This document shows positions 5,194 through 12,013 of a stretch of DNA of 12,013 nucleotides, piece by piece. The first letter of the stretch is position 1. Each line of letters starts with the position of its first letter. The notes beneath the pieces were generated by a model. That model saw nothing but the letters and a program-made list of their open reading frames with translations, was not told where the DNA came from and ran no database searches. The stretch lies in the NCBI GenBank assembly GCA_045124495.1, contig JBGVLX010000018.1, positions 1 to 12,013 on the forward strand. Direction: 5' to 3'. The stretch is from RGIG1668 sp045124495. GTDB lineage: Bacteria; Bacillota; Clostridia; Lachnospirales; Lachnospiraceae. The position numbers were made by a program, and so were the translations under genes.

Positions 5194-7124
5194 TTGAAAA
5201 AATGACCTTCGTTACTCTGACTGGTCCCAAATACACCATTGACCAGACAGTGGAGCGATATCTCACGAAATATGACATTCACCTGGAAAATGCCATGTTG
5301 GAGTTAAGTGGAGTTACTACTTTAAAGCCTTTTGTTGAAGTGAATCCTTATAAAGATAAGGTGACTGTCTTAAAAGACTATATTTCGAAAATCAAAGATA
5401 CCACAAAGACTTCAAAAACTCTAACAAAAGAAGAAAGTCTTAAAGTTCTTGAGGATGTTTCTGCTGAAATTACATCATTAAAGACTCAGAAAGAAGAACT
5501 TTTAACCGAACAACAAAAACAAGAAGAATTACTATATAAAATAGAACCCTTCCGTAAATTACAATATGATATTAATAAAATTTTAGATTTTCGTTTTATT
5601 AAGTTCCGTTTTGGACGCATTCCTCACGAACATTTTTCGGCTTTTAGCAAATATGTAATGGAAAATAATGATGCAATTTTCTTTGAATGCGACAGCGACG
5701 GTGACTATGTGTGGGGCGTTTATTTCCTTCCGGCATCACAAAGAGACCAGACCGATGCGATTTATTCTTCCCTGCATTTTGAACGTGTTTATATCCCGGA
5801 TGAATACCAGGGTACACCAGTGGAGGCCTATGAACAAATCAAAGAAAAAATAGCGTCCTTACATCAATCCATTGAACTGATTTCAAACAATATTCTTTCG
5901 ATTTTAGAAAACAAGCAGGTGGACTTAGTTGCCGCTTACAAAACACTTTCTACCTTGAACGAGACCTTTGATGTTCGTAAGCTGGCAGCCTGTACCAAAG
6001 AAAACAATCAGGTATTTTACATTCTTTGTGGCTGGATGGGAAAATCGGATTTTGAAAAATTTGAAAAAGAAGCTTCCAAAGATGCGGACTTGATTTATTT
6101 CGTCGATGACGATTTTAAGGAACGTTTTGCTACTACACCAACAAGACTTAAGAATCCGAAATTCTTTAAGCCATTTGAATTACTTCTTAGGATGTATGGC
6201 ATACCAGCCTATAATGAATTTGACCCGACTATTTTCGTTGCAATTTCCTATGCCTTTATTTTTGGTGTGATGTTTGGAGACGTAGGTCAGGGACTTTTCC
6301 TTGTAGTGGCAGGCTTTTTGCTTTATAAATTCAAGAAAATGGACCTTGCGGCTGTGGTAAGTTTTGCCGGTATCTTTTCCACTATTTTTGGTTTCCTCTT
6401 CGGAAGTATTTTTGGATTCGAGGATGTCATCGATGCCATATGGTTACGCCCTATGAAACATATGACACAGATTCCATTGATTGGAAATTTAAACACCGTA
6501 TTTATTGTTACCATTGCCTTTGGTATGGGACTTACTTTATTAACCATGATTTTTCATATTATCAATGCGGTGAAGGCCCGGGATATAGAGAGCATCTTTT
6601 TTGATGCAAACGGTGTGGCAGGACTGGTATTTTATGGTGCCCTGGTACTCTGTATCGTACTTTTTATGACCAGCAATCCACTTCCTGCAACCATCATTTT
6701 AGTTGTAATGTTTGTCATTCCTTTGATTATGATTGCCTTTAAGGAACCGATTATGGCTGCCATTGAAAAGAAAGCAGAAATTTTCCCTAAAGAAAAGGGA
6801 ATGTTCTTCGTTCAGACATTTTTCGAACTGTTTGAAATTATGCTAAGCTATTTTTCCAATACTCTTTCTTTCGTCCGTATTGGTGCCTTTGCAGTCAGCC
6901 ATGCGGCAATGATGGAAGTTGTATTAATGCTTGCAGGTGCCGAAAACGGTGGTTCCCCAAACTGGCTTGTAGTAGTTCTTGGTAACCTGTTTGTCTGCGG
7001 TATGGAAGGACTGATTGTAGGTATTCAGGTACTTCGTCTGGAATACTACGAATTGTTCAGCCGTTTCTATAAAGGTACCGGAAAGGTATTTAAACCATTT
7101 TTTGTAAAAAAAGAAAATTCATAA
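5190..7124 (+). CDS. atpI: V/A-type ATPase subunit I (membrane stator, a-like)
   Basis: 644 residues in two halves. Residues 1 to about 345 are soluble and contain two charged coiled-coil stretches (about 78-118 and 212-245) that form the arm joining the peripheral stalks. From about 346 to 615 there are seven to eight hydrophobic segments. The transition KPFELLLRMYGIPAYNEFDP followed by a GDVGQGL membrane segment is typical of the family. Arg563, in SFVRIGAF, is the best candidate for the conserved channel arginine that deprotonates or displaces ions from the K-ring glutamate. The start overlaps the end of subunit C (ATGA-type junction) and the ribosome site GGAGG lies inside that gene. After the stop comes a 98-base gap with hairpins before K, so I and K are not tightly coupled. 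Confidence 0.95.
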   Translation: MIEKMTFVTLTGPKYTIDQTVERYLTKYDIHLENAMLELSGVTTLKPFVEVNPYKDKVTVLKDYISKIKDTTKTSKTLTKEESLKVLEDVSAEITSLKTQKEELLTEQQKQEELLYKIEPFRKLQYDINKILDFRFIKFRFGRIPHEHFSAFSKYVMENNDAIFFECDSDGDYVWGVYFLPASQRDQTDAIYSSLHFERVYIPDEYQGTPVEAYEQIKEKIASLHQSIELISNNILSILENKQVDLVAAYKTLSTLNETFDVRKLAACTKENNQVFYILCGWMGKSDFEKFEKEASKDADLIYFVDDDFKERFATTPTRLKNPKFFKPFELLLRMYGIPAYNEFDPTIFVAISYAFIFGVMFGDVGQGLFLVVAGFLLYKFKKMDLAAVVSFAGIFSTIFGFLFGSIFGFEDVIDAIWLRPMKHMTQIPLIGNLNTVFIVTIAFGMGLTLLTMIFHIINAVKARDIESIFFDANGVAGLVFYGALVLCIVLFMTSNPLPATIILVVMFVIPLIMIAFKEPIMAAIEKKAEIFPKEKGMFFVQTFFELFEIMLSYFSNTLSFVRIGAFAVSHAAMMEVVLMLAGAENGGSPNWLVVVLGNLFVCGMEGLIVGIQVLRLEYYELFSRFYKGTGKVFKPFFVKKENS

Positions 7125-7222
7125 ATTTACCGAAATGATTCAGGGCCTTAATCCTGAAAACAAGCAATGTCGTGAATCATGGAGGTTTTATTATACAATT
7201 ATTTTTTAGGAGGATATTTATC
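7125..7222 (+). promoter_or_regulatory. Intercistronic hairpin region and double ribosome site before subunit K
   Basis: ATGATTCA (7135-7142) is the perfect complement of TGAATCAT (7173-7180). A competing small hairpin, TTCAGG (7139-7144) with CCTGAA (7153-7158), uses the same bases, so only one can form. A GGAGG lies at 7181-7185 right after the outer stem, but no ATG or GTG follows at useful distance. The working ribosome site is AGGAGG (7208-7213), nine bases before the K start. The half-sites match those in the gap before subunit B. No promoter is evident. Confidence 0.5.
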
Positions 7223-7672
7223 ATGAACACTTTAACACAAATCACTTTTATCGTTGCATTATTACTTAGTATTGTAATTCCTTTCGGAAGTTTTCTTCTT
7301 TCTTCTAAGAATAAGGAAAAAGATCAGAAGAAGCGTTATAAACTGACCCTTGCAACCAATGTATTTTTCTTCTTTTCCACTATGATTTTGGCTTCAATTG
7401 TAATGCTTAGCTCAACTCCTGCTTTTGCAGCCGGAGAAGAAACAACAGCTGCCGGTTCTGCCGTTGGTTTAGGATACCTTGCTGCTGGTCTTGCTGTTGG
7501 TCTTTCTTGTGTAGGTGGTGGTATTGCCGTTTCCTCTGCTGCTTCAGCTGCCCTTGGTGCCATCAGCGAAGATTCTTCTTTATTAGGTAAGTCCTTAATT
7601 TACGTTGGTCTTGCAGAAGGTGTTTGTTTGTACGGATTGATTATCTCTTTCATGATTCTTGGTAGACTATAA
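7223..7672 (+). CDS. atpK: V/A-type ATPase subunit K (rotor-ring proteolipid, c-like)
   Basis: 149 residues with four predicted membrane helices. The C-terminal pair is the classical glycine/alanine-rich c-type hairpin (about 78-107 and 124-147). Glu132, in GLAEGVCLYGL, is the ion-carrying carboxylate. The N-terminal pair (about 3-27 and 41-62) looks different: few glycines, a very basic loop (about residues 29-40), and a junction, SSTPAFAAGEE (about 63-73), that resembles a signal-peptide end. So the protein has one ion site per four helices, as in other V-type K subunits, but the first hairpin is not an obvious duplicate of the second. A longer GTG start at 7172 is unlikely, since AGGAGG (7208-7213) serves the ATG at 7223. 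Next to Glu132 is Gly-Val, without the hydroxyl residue often seen in Na+ rings, so H+ is somewhat more likely than Na+; this is inference. Confidence 0.93.
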   Translation: MNTLTQITFIVALLLSIVIPFGSFLLSSKNKEKDQKKRYKLTLATNVFFFFSTMILASIVMLSSTPAFAAGEETTAAGSAVGLGYLAAGLAVGLSCVGGGIAVSSAASAALGAISEDSSLLGKSLIYVGLAEGVCLYGLIISFMILGRL

Positions 7673-7687
7673 GGATGGCGAAGATTT

Positions 7688-7996
7688 ATGCGTATGTACT
7701 TGATTAGTGACAATGTAGATACTTACACCGGACTAAGACTGGTGGGAATTGAAGGAACCGTTGTTCATGAAGAGGCGGAATTAAAGGAAGCACTTACCCG
7801 TGCATTTTCCGATAAATCCATCGGAATTGTCCTGCTGACGGAAAAATTCAGCAGACTTTTCCCTGAACTCATTGATGATGTAAAACTAAACCGGAAACAA
7901 CCTCTCATCGTAGAAATTCCTGACCGCCATGGTACCGGTCGTAAGGCAGACTTCATTACTTCTTATGTAAATGAAGCCATTGGATTAAAGCTATAA
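7688..7996 (+). CDS. atpF: V/A-type ATPase subunit F (central axle)
   Basis: 102 residues, the normal length for subunit F (called NtpG in Enterococcus). It is a small Rossmann-like alpha/beta protein that binds axle subunit D and modulates ATP hydrolysis. The first strand MYLISDNVDTYTGLRLVGIEG matches the family opening, in which a nucleotide-fold strand is followed by a glycine-containing turn and LVG. The middle, GIVLLTEKF, and PLIVEIPD (about residues 72-80) are the next conserved strands, followed by a C-terminal helix region. The start at 7688 is 15 bases after the K stop; the upstream ribosome site is weak (GGATGG at 7673-7678), and an ATG two codons later (7694) cannot be excluded. 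Lower translation than K would fit the one-copy-per-complex need. Confidence 0.9.
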   Translation: MRMYLISDNVDTYTGLRLVGIEGTVVHEEAELKEALTRAFSDKSIGIVLLTEKFSRLFPELIDDVKLNRKQPLIVEIPDRHGTGRKADFITSYVNEAIGLKL

Positions 7997-8012
7997 TTCA
8001 GGAGGTAAACTC

Positions 8013-8594
8013 ATGACACTAGAAGAAAAACTGGAAAATATATCACAGGCTGCTATCGAAGATGCTACAAAACAAGGTGATGCCTTGATTCAGGAATATC
8101 AGCAGGATATCGATAAAGCAATTAAAATCCATGAAGAAGAAATCAAAAAGAGAAACATCGCAGAGTATGAATATCAGTACGCAAAACTGGAACGTGAAAA
8201 GAATAAAGCCATTTCACAGGCTATGTTGGAGTCAAAGATGACCATTACCAAAAAGACAGAAGAGCTTTCTGAAAAACTTTTTGAACTGGTAAAATCAAAA
8301 TTATCTGCCTATAAAGAGACTCCGGAATACGAATCTTACCTTTTAAAACTGATTCAGTCTGCCGTGGAGTTCAGCAATGGAAATGAAATTACCATTTATA
8401 TTGATCCTTCCGACGCTTCTTTAAAAGAAGCTTTGGAGAAAAAATCAGGCAAAACAATAACCATTAGTACCGAAGAATTTTTTGGTGGTATCCGTGCAAT
8501 CATCACGGAAAAGAACATCTTAATCGACGAATCCTTTGCCACTAAGATTTCCGAAGAAAAAGAACAAAAAAGCGGAGGGATACTTTTATGTTAA
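8013..8594 (+). CDS. atpE: V/A-type ATPase subunit E (peripheral stalk)
   Basis: 193 residues, typical for subunit E. The N-terminal half (about 1-100) is a long charged helix that should form a coiled coil with the small G/H-like subunit. The C-terminal part (about 100-180) is the mixed alpha/beta cap that contacts subunit B at the top of the head; GGIRAIITEKNILIDESFATKI (about 158-179) is the conserved GG-[IV]-x2 region followed by the DxSF-type strand of the family. AGGAGG nine bases upstream supports the start. The end overlaps the start of subunit A by seven bases, so the two are likely coupled in translation. The protein ends in a hydrophobic LLC, a minor oddity caused by that overlap. 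Confidence 0.92.
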   Translation: MTLEEKLENISQAAIEDATKQGDALIQEYQQDIDKAIKIHEEEIKKRNIAEYEYQYAKLEREKNKAISQAMLESKMTITKKTEELSEKLFELVKSKLSAYKETPEYESYLLKLIQSAVEFSNGNEITIYIDPSDASLKEALEKKSGKTITISTEEFFGGIRAIITEKNILIDESFATKISEEKEQKSGGILLC

Positions 8595-10354
8595 AGAAAG
8601 GAATCATTTATGGTATTAACGGCCCCGTTATTTACTTAAAGGGAAATACCGGATTTAAGATGTCTGAAATGGTATTGGTAGGGGAAGAAAAATTAGTAGG
8701 GGAAGTCATTGCCCTTACGAAAGATACTACTACCATTCAGGTTTTTGAAGAAACCACAGGTTTAAAACCGGGAGAAGAAGTGGTGGCTACAGGAGATGCC
8801 ATCTGTGTCACTCTTGGACCTGGTATCATCAGTAATATTTTTGATGGTATCGAACGGCCTTTAGACCGCATCAAGGACTCCCAGGGTGCTTTTATTGCCA
8901 GAGGTATCAGCGTGGATTCTTTGGATATGGAAAAGAAATGGGATGTTACCCTGAAAGTAAAGGAAGGGGAAATCGTAGAAGGCGGCACCATCATTGCCAC
9001 TACAGTGGAAACTACTGCCATTGTGCATAAATCCATGGTGCCACCAAACATTTCCGGTACGGTAACTTTCGTTGCTCCAAATGGAGAATACACTTTAAAG
9101 GATACTTTAGTCATTGTTACAGATGCTTCCGGTGTGGAACATCCTATCGGCTTAATGCAAAAATGGCCGATTCGTGTTCCAAGACCTACGAAAAACCGCT
9201 ACCCGGCTTCCATGCCACTGATTACCGGACAGAGAATCTTAGATACCCTTTTCCCAATTGCAAAGGGTGGTACTGCTTCTATCCCAGGAGGATTCGGAAC
9301 CGGTAAAACCATGACCCAGCATCAGCTGGCAAAATGGTGTGATGCAGATATTATCGTTTACATCGGATGTGGAGAACGTGGAAATGAAATGACTCAGGTT
9401 TTGGAAGACTTTTCAAAACTGGTGGACCCGAAATCCGGAAATCCATTGATGGCAAGAACTACTTTGATTGCCAATACCTCTAACATGCCGGTAGCTGCCA
9501 GAGAAGCAAGTATTTACACCGGTATCACCTTGGCAGAATATTACCGCGATATGGGATACCACGTTGCCATTATGGCGGACTCTACTTCCCGTTGGGCAGA
9601 GGCCTTAAGAGAACTTTCCGGACGTTTGGAAGAAATGCCTGCAGAAGAAGGTTTCCCGGCATACCTTGCCTCCAGACTTTCCAAGTTTTATGAACGTGCA
9701 GGATATATGGAAAACTTAAACCATACCAAAGGTTCCGTTTCCATCATTGGTGCGGTATCTCCACAGGGTGGTGATTTTTCTGAACCTGTAACTCAGAATA
9801 CCAAGCGTTTCGTGCGTTGTTTCTGGGCATTGGATAAAGCCTTAGCATATGCCAGACACTTTCCTGCTATTAACTGGCTTACCAGCTATAGCGAATATTT
9901 AACAGACCTTACTCCTTGGTACCGGGAAAACGTTGGAGATGATTTTATCACCTGCCGAAATCAGATTCTTGCTCTTTTAAATGAAGAAAGTAAGTTAAAT
10001 GAAATCGTAAAATTAATTGGTAGCGATGTACTTCCGGACGACCAGAAACTGGTGCTTGAAATTGCGAAAGTAATCCGTTTAGGCTTTGTACAGCAAAATG
10101 CTTACCATCCAAGCGACACTTATGTACCTTTGGAAAAACAGCTAAAAATGATGCAGATTATTTTGTATCTGAATGATAAGTGTAAGGATTTGATTTCCCA
10201 CAGTTTACCGATTTCCGTATTAAGAGAACAGGGTATCTTCGAGAAAATCACATCCATTAAATATGACGTACCAAATGACCAGTTACAATTATTAGATGGA
10301 TACTTAGAACAGATTGATGAATTTTACACTACCGTAAAAAATCAGTATATTTAA
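8588..10354 (+). CDS. atpA: V/A-type ATPase catalytic subunit A
   Basis: 588 residues, full length. It binds and hydrolyses or makes ATP in the A3B3 head. The Walker A loop is GGFGTGKT (residues 234-241) with Lys240. The catalytic glutamate is Glu263 in GERGNEM, followed by Arg264. MADSTSRWAEALRELSGRLEEMP is the Walker B region and the typical signature. The V/A-specific non-homologous insert lies at about residues 110-190, ending before QKWPIRVPRP, and distinguishes it from F-type beta. The P-loop reads Gly-Gly-Phe rather than the Gly-Pro-Phe I expect in many homologues, a conservative-looking change. The ribosome site GGAGG lies within the end of subunit E, which the gene overlaps by seven bases. 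After the stop there is a 94-base hairpin-rich gap before B, unusual because A and B are needed in equal amounts. Confidence 0.97.
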   Translation: MLKKGIIYGINGPVIYLKGNTGFKMSEMVLVGEEKLVGEVIALTKDTTTIQVFEETTGLKPGEEVVATGDAICVTLGPGIISNIFDGIERPLDRIKDSQGAFIARGISVDSLDMEKKWDVTLKVKEGEIVEGGTIIATTVETTAIVHKSMVPPNISGTVTFVAPNGEYTLKDTLVIVTDASGVEHPIGLMQKWPIRVPRPTKNRYPASMPLITGQRILDTLFPIAKGGTASIPGGFGTGKTMTQHQLAKWCDADIIVYIGCGERGNEMTQVLEDFSKLVDPKSGNPLMARTTLIANTSNMPVAAREASIYTGITLAEYYRDMGYHVAIMADSTSRWAEALRELSGRLEEMPAEEGFPAYLASRLSKFYERAGYMENLNHTKGSVSIIGAVSPQGGDFSEPVTQNTKRFVRCFWALDKALAYARHFPAINWLTSYSEYLTDLTPWYRENVGDDFITCRNQILALLNEESKLNEIVKLIGSDVLPDDQKLVLEIAKVIRLGFVQQNAYHPSDTYVPLEKQLKMMQIILYLNDKCKDLISHSLPISVLREQGIFEKITSIKYDVPNDQLQLLDGYLEQIDEFYTTVKNQYI

Positions 10355-10359
10355 TCAAG

Positions 10360-10394
10360 ATGATTCACGATTTTTATAATATTTCGTGAATCAT
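10360..10394 (+). repeat. Perfect 11-bp inverted repeat between subunits A and B
   Basis: ATGATTCACGA (10360-10370) and TCGTGAATCAT (10384-10394) are perfect complements around a 13-base A/T loop; a flanking G-U pair (10359/10395) can extend the stem. It begins six bases after the stop of subunit A. There is no T run after it, so it is not a standard terminator. It could stabilise the 3' end of processed upstream mRNA or be a protein-binding palindrome. The outer eight bases of each arm are the same as the pair before subunit K. Confidence 0.75.
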
Positions 10395-10408
10395 TGAGGG
10401 TTAAAAGG

Positions 10409-10459
10409 ATGAATGAGAACATAAACGTTCTCAGATTGGAGGAATATTATGGCAATTGA
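10409..10459 (+). CDS. Possible 16-codon minicistron overlapping the start of subunit B
   Basis: ATG at 10409 is preceded by GAGGG with eight bases between, and opens a 16-residue frame (MNENINVLRLEEYYGN) that ends TGA 11 bases inside subunit B in another frame. Inside it lies a perfect 7-bp hairpin, TGAGAAC (10414-10420) with GTTCTCA (10427-10433), just upstream of the B ribosome site GGAGG (10438-10442). A ribosome on this frame would open the hairpin and finish on the B start, so coupling is possible. So short an ORF may be chance. Confidence 0.25.
   Translation: MNENINVLRLEEYYGN
10414..10433 (+). promoter_or_regulatory. Small hairpin just upstream of the subunit B ribosome site
   Basis: TGAGAAC and GTTCTCA form a perfect seven-pair stem with a six-base loop. 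The 3' arm ends five bases before GGAGG (10438-10442), which itself stays single-stranded, six bases before the B start. A hairpin placed here could set translation of subunit B relative to A. Confidence 0.5.
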
Positions 10460-11831
10460 ATATTTAGGACTTGATGAAATCAATGGACCTTTGGTGGTCT
10501 TAGATGGCGTCCAAAATGCTTCCTTTGAAGAGATTATGGAAATTACGGTAGACAATAAGGAAAAAAAATTAGGACGTATTGTAGAATTATATAATGAAAA
10601 AGCAGTGGTTCAGGTATTTGAAGGTACAGAAAATATGTCCCTTGATAATACAAGGAGCCGTCTGACAGGACACCCTATGGAACTGGATTTATCTCCGGAC
10701 ATTTTAGGCCGTGTATTTAACGGAATCGGGCAACCCTTAGATGGACTTAGTCCTATCGTACCGGAACAGCGGGTCAACGTAAACGGAAAACCTTTAAATC
10801 CTGTGGCAAGAGAATATCCAAGAAATTATATTCATACCGGTATTTCTGCCATTGATGGTTTAACTACCCTGATTCGTGGCCAGAAACTTCCTATTTTCTC
10901 CGGAAATGGTCTTCCACACGACCAGCTGGCAGCCCAAATCGTAAAACAGGCTTCCTTAGGAGATAATTCCGATGAAGACTTTGCCATTGTGTTTGCTGCC
11001 ATGGGTGTAAAATATGATGTAGCTGACTTTTTTAAACGTACTTTTGAAGAAAGTGGTGCCATGGATCACGTTGTCATGTATTTAAATCTTGCCAACGACC
11101 CTGTGGTAGAAAGACTGATTACGCCAAAGGTTGCTTTGACTGCGGCAGAATACCTTGCTTTTGAAAAAGGCATGCACATCCTGGTAATCTTAACAGATAT
11201 GACTTCTTTTGCGGAAGCCATGCGTGAAGTTTCTTCTTCAAAAGGAGAAATTCCATCAAGAAAGGGTTATCCCGGATATTTATACAGTGAACTGGCCACC
11301 ATTTATGAGCGTGCAGGCATTGTGGCAGGTAAAAATGGTTCTGTTACCCAGATTCCGATTTTATCTATGCCAAACGATGATATTACTCACCCAATCCCTG
11401 ACTTAACGGGATACATTACAGAAGGACAGATTGTTTTGGAACGTTCCTTACATCAAAAAGCGGTTTATCCTCCAATCAATGTATTACCATCTTTATCAAG
11501 ACTGATGAAGGATGGTATCGGAAAAGGATTTACCCGAGAGGATCATCAGGATCTAGCAAACCAGCTTTTCTCTTCCTATGCAAAGGTAGGAGAAGCCCGT
11601 GCATTGGCATCTGTTATCGGTGAAGATGAATTGTCTCCAATTGATAAAAAATACCTTGCTTTTGGAGAGGCTTTTGAAAAGGAATTTGTGTGTCAGTCTG
11701 TCATTGAGAACCGCAACATGATTCAGACTCTTGATTTAGGATGGAAACTACTTCATATTCTTCCAAGAGAAGAATTAGACCGTGTTGATACAAAGATTTT
11801 GGATCAATATTATCCTAAAAGTGAGACGTGA
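10449..11831 (+). CDS. atpB: V/A-type ATPase regulatory subunit B
   Basis: 460 residues, the normal length. B alternates with A in the hexameric head and supplies part of the nucleotide site without a working P-loop: the Walker A position reads SGNGLPHDQL (residues 151-160), the known degenerate form of the family. LTDMTSFAEAMREVS (about 248-262) is the ATPase alpha/beta-type signature region. Arg351 in LPSLSRLMKDGIG is the expected arginine finger reaching into the neighbouring A site. The start at 10449 has GGAGG six bases upstream. Unlike the other junctions it is separated from A by 94 bases containing two hairpins and a possible minicistron. The axle gene D, which usually follows B, does not appear in the 182 bases left in the window. 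Confidence 0.97.
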   Translation: MAIEYLGLDEINGPLVVLDGVQNASFEEIMEITVDNKEKKLGRIVELYNEKAVVQVFEGTENMSLDNTRSRLTGHPMELDLSPDILGRVFNGIGQPLDGLSPIVPEQRVNVNGKPLNPVAREYPRNYIHTGISAIDGLTTLIRGQKLPIFSGNGLPHDQLAAQIVKQASLGDNSDEDFAIVFAAMGVKYDVADFFKRTFEESGAMDHVVMYLNLANDPVVERLITPKVALTAAEYLAFEKGMHILVILTDMTSFAEAMREVSSSKGEIPSRKGYPGYLYSELATIYERAGIVAGKNGSVTQIPILSMPNDDITHPIPDLTGYITEGQIVLERSLHQKAVYPPINVLPSLSRLMKDGIGKGFTREDHQDLANQLFSSYAKVGEARALASVIGEDELSPIDKKYLAFGEAFEKEFVCQSVIENRNMIQTLDLGWKLLHILPREELDRVDTKILDQYYPKSET

Positions 11832-11907
11832 TTCAAAAGGTAGATCTTTATCTGATCTATTAGGTGATTACGAAACTACAATATTTTATGTGAAAGTGAT
11901 TCAAAAG
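11828..11907. repeat. 12-bp direct repeat and small hairpin after subunit B
   Basis: GTGATTCAAAAG occurs at 11828-11839, overlapping the subunit B stop codon, and again at 11896-11907, 68 bases later. Between them TAGATC (11841-11846) and GATCTA (11854-11859) form a 6-bp hairpin. Both copies contain TGATTCA, the half-site also found before subunits K and B. I see no gene here. Confidence 0.5.
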
Positions 11908-11919
11908 CAACAAAACAAT

Positions 11920-12009
11920 GCAGGCACGCTTTCGCTGCGTTCGGCTCGTAGCGGTACTAAATTCGCGACAAGTCGCTCATTAAGTACCGACGGCCGAACA
12001 AGCGCCTGC
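11920..12009. repeat. GC-rich multi-tier palindromic element
   Basis: A 90-base element folds back on itself in ordered tiers: GCAGGC (11920-11925) with GCCTGC (12004-12009), GCTT (11928-11931) with AAGC (12000-12003), GTTCGGC (11939-11945) with GCCGAAC (11993-11999), CGGTACT (11952-11958) with AGTACCG (11983-11989), and an inner GCGAC/GTCGC (11964-11975). The 5' arm carries extra unpaired bases. It is far richer in G and C than the surrounding spacer, suggesting an inserted palindromic repeat or mobile miniature element. It might also terminate transcription, but the window ends four bases after it. Confidence 0.65.
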
Positions 12010-12013
12010 TTAT

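Noticed and set aside
7172..7222. GTG start at 7172 giving a subunit K longer by 17 residues
   Set aside because: The extension would be encoded by a hairpin arm and the ribosome-site region, it is basic and unlike a membrane protein start, and AGGAGG is well placed for the ATG at 7223.
7675..7707. Ten-codon frame overlapping the start of subunit F
   Set aside because: There is no ribosome site before its ATG, it is very short, and it is better explained as a chance frame over the F initiation region.
10360..10394. Terminator splitting subunit A from subunit B
   Set aside because: The stem is perfect but A/T-rich at its loop end and is not followed by a T run. A full stop here would prevent expression of B, since no promoter is visible in the gap.

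Overview
The window looks like chromosomal DNA from a low-GC anaerobic Firmicute. The best guess is the Lachnospiraceae or a related Clostridia group, inferred from AT-rich composition, strong GGAGG ribosome binding sites, consensus sigma-A promoters, the style of the TrmB and V/A-ATPase proteins, and a tRNA gene without an encoded CCA. This was judged by eye; no database search was run.

Left part (1-3534), all genes on the minus strand. Read in the direction of transcription: trmB (tRNA m7G46 methyltransferase, 3466 to 2828); a possible unannotated 40-residue basic small ORF (2729 to 2607); a long imperfect inverted repeat (2538-2590); a perfect-consensus promoter driving tRNA-Lys(CUU) (2376 to 2304) with a strand-specific terminator hairpin; a Na+-dependent NSS/SNF-family amino-acid transporter (2219 to 885) only about 30 bases beyond that terminator and with no clear promoter of its own; then a promoter and a roughly 160-base structured leader before an aspartokinase gene (628 to beyond the left edge).

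Middle (3497-3826), a divergent control region. It holds the trmB promoter, two pairs of direct repeats that look like operator sites, a promoter for the rightward operon, and a leader that can fold into a 13-bp stem enclosing a smaller hairpin.

Right part (3827-11831), a plus-strand V/A-type rotary ATPase operon in the order G/H-like stalk, C, I, K, F, E, A, B. Most junctions overlap or are tight. K (the membrane rotor ring) and B are instead preceded by gaps of about 95 bases, and both gaps carry inverted repeats built from the same half-sites, TGATTCA and TGAATCA. E plus the G/H-like protein would form peripheral stalks, A and B the catalytic hexamer, F and C the central axle and its socket, and I and K the ion channel and ring. 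The axle subunit D is not in the window. After B come a 12-bp direct repeat and a 90-base GC-rich multi-tier palindrome that looks foreign to its surroundings.

The protein genes are recognisable families. The less ordinary content lies in the noncoding DNA: the repeated intercistronic hairpins, a possible minicistron overlapping the B start, the operon leader, the lysC leader, the small ORF after trmB and the terminal palindrome.
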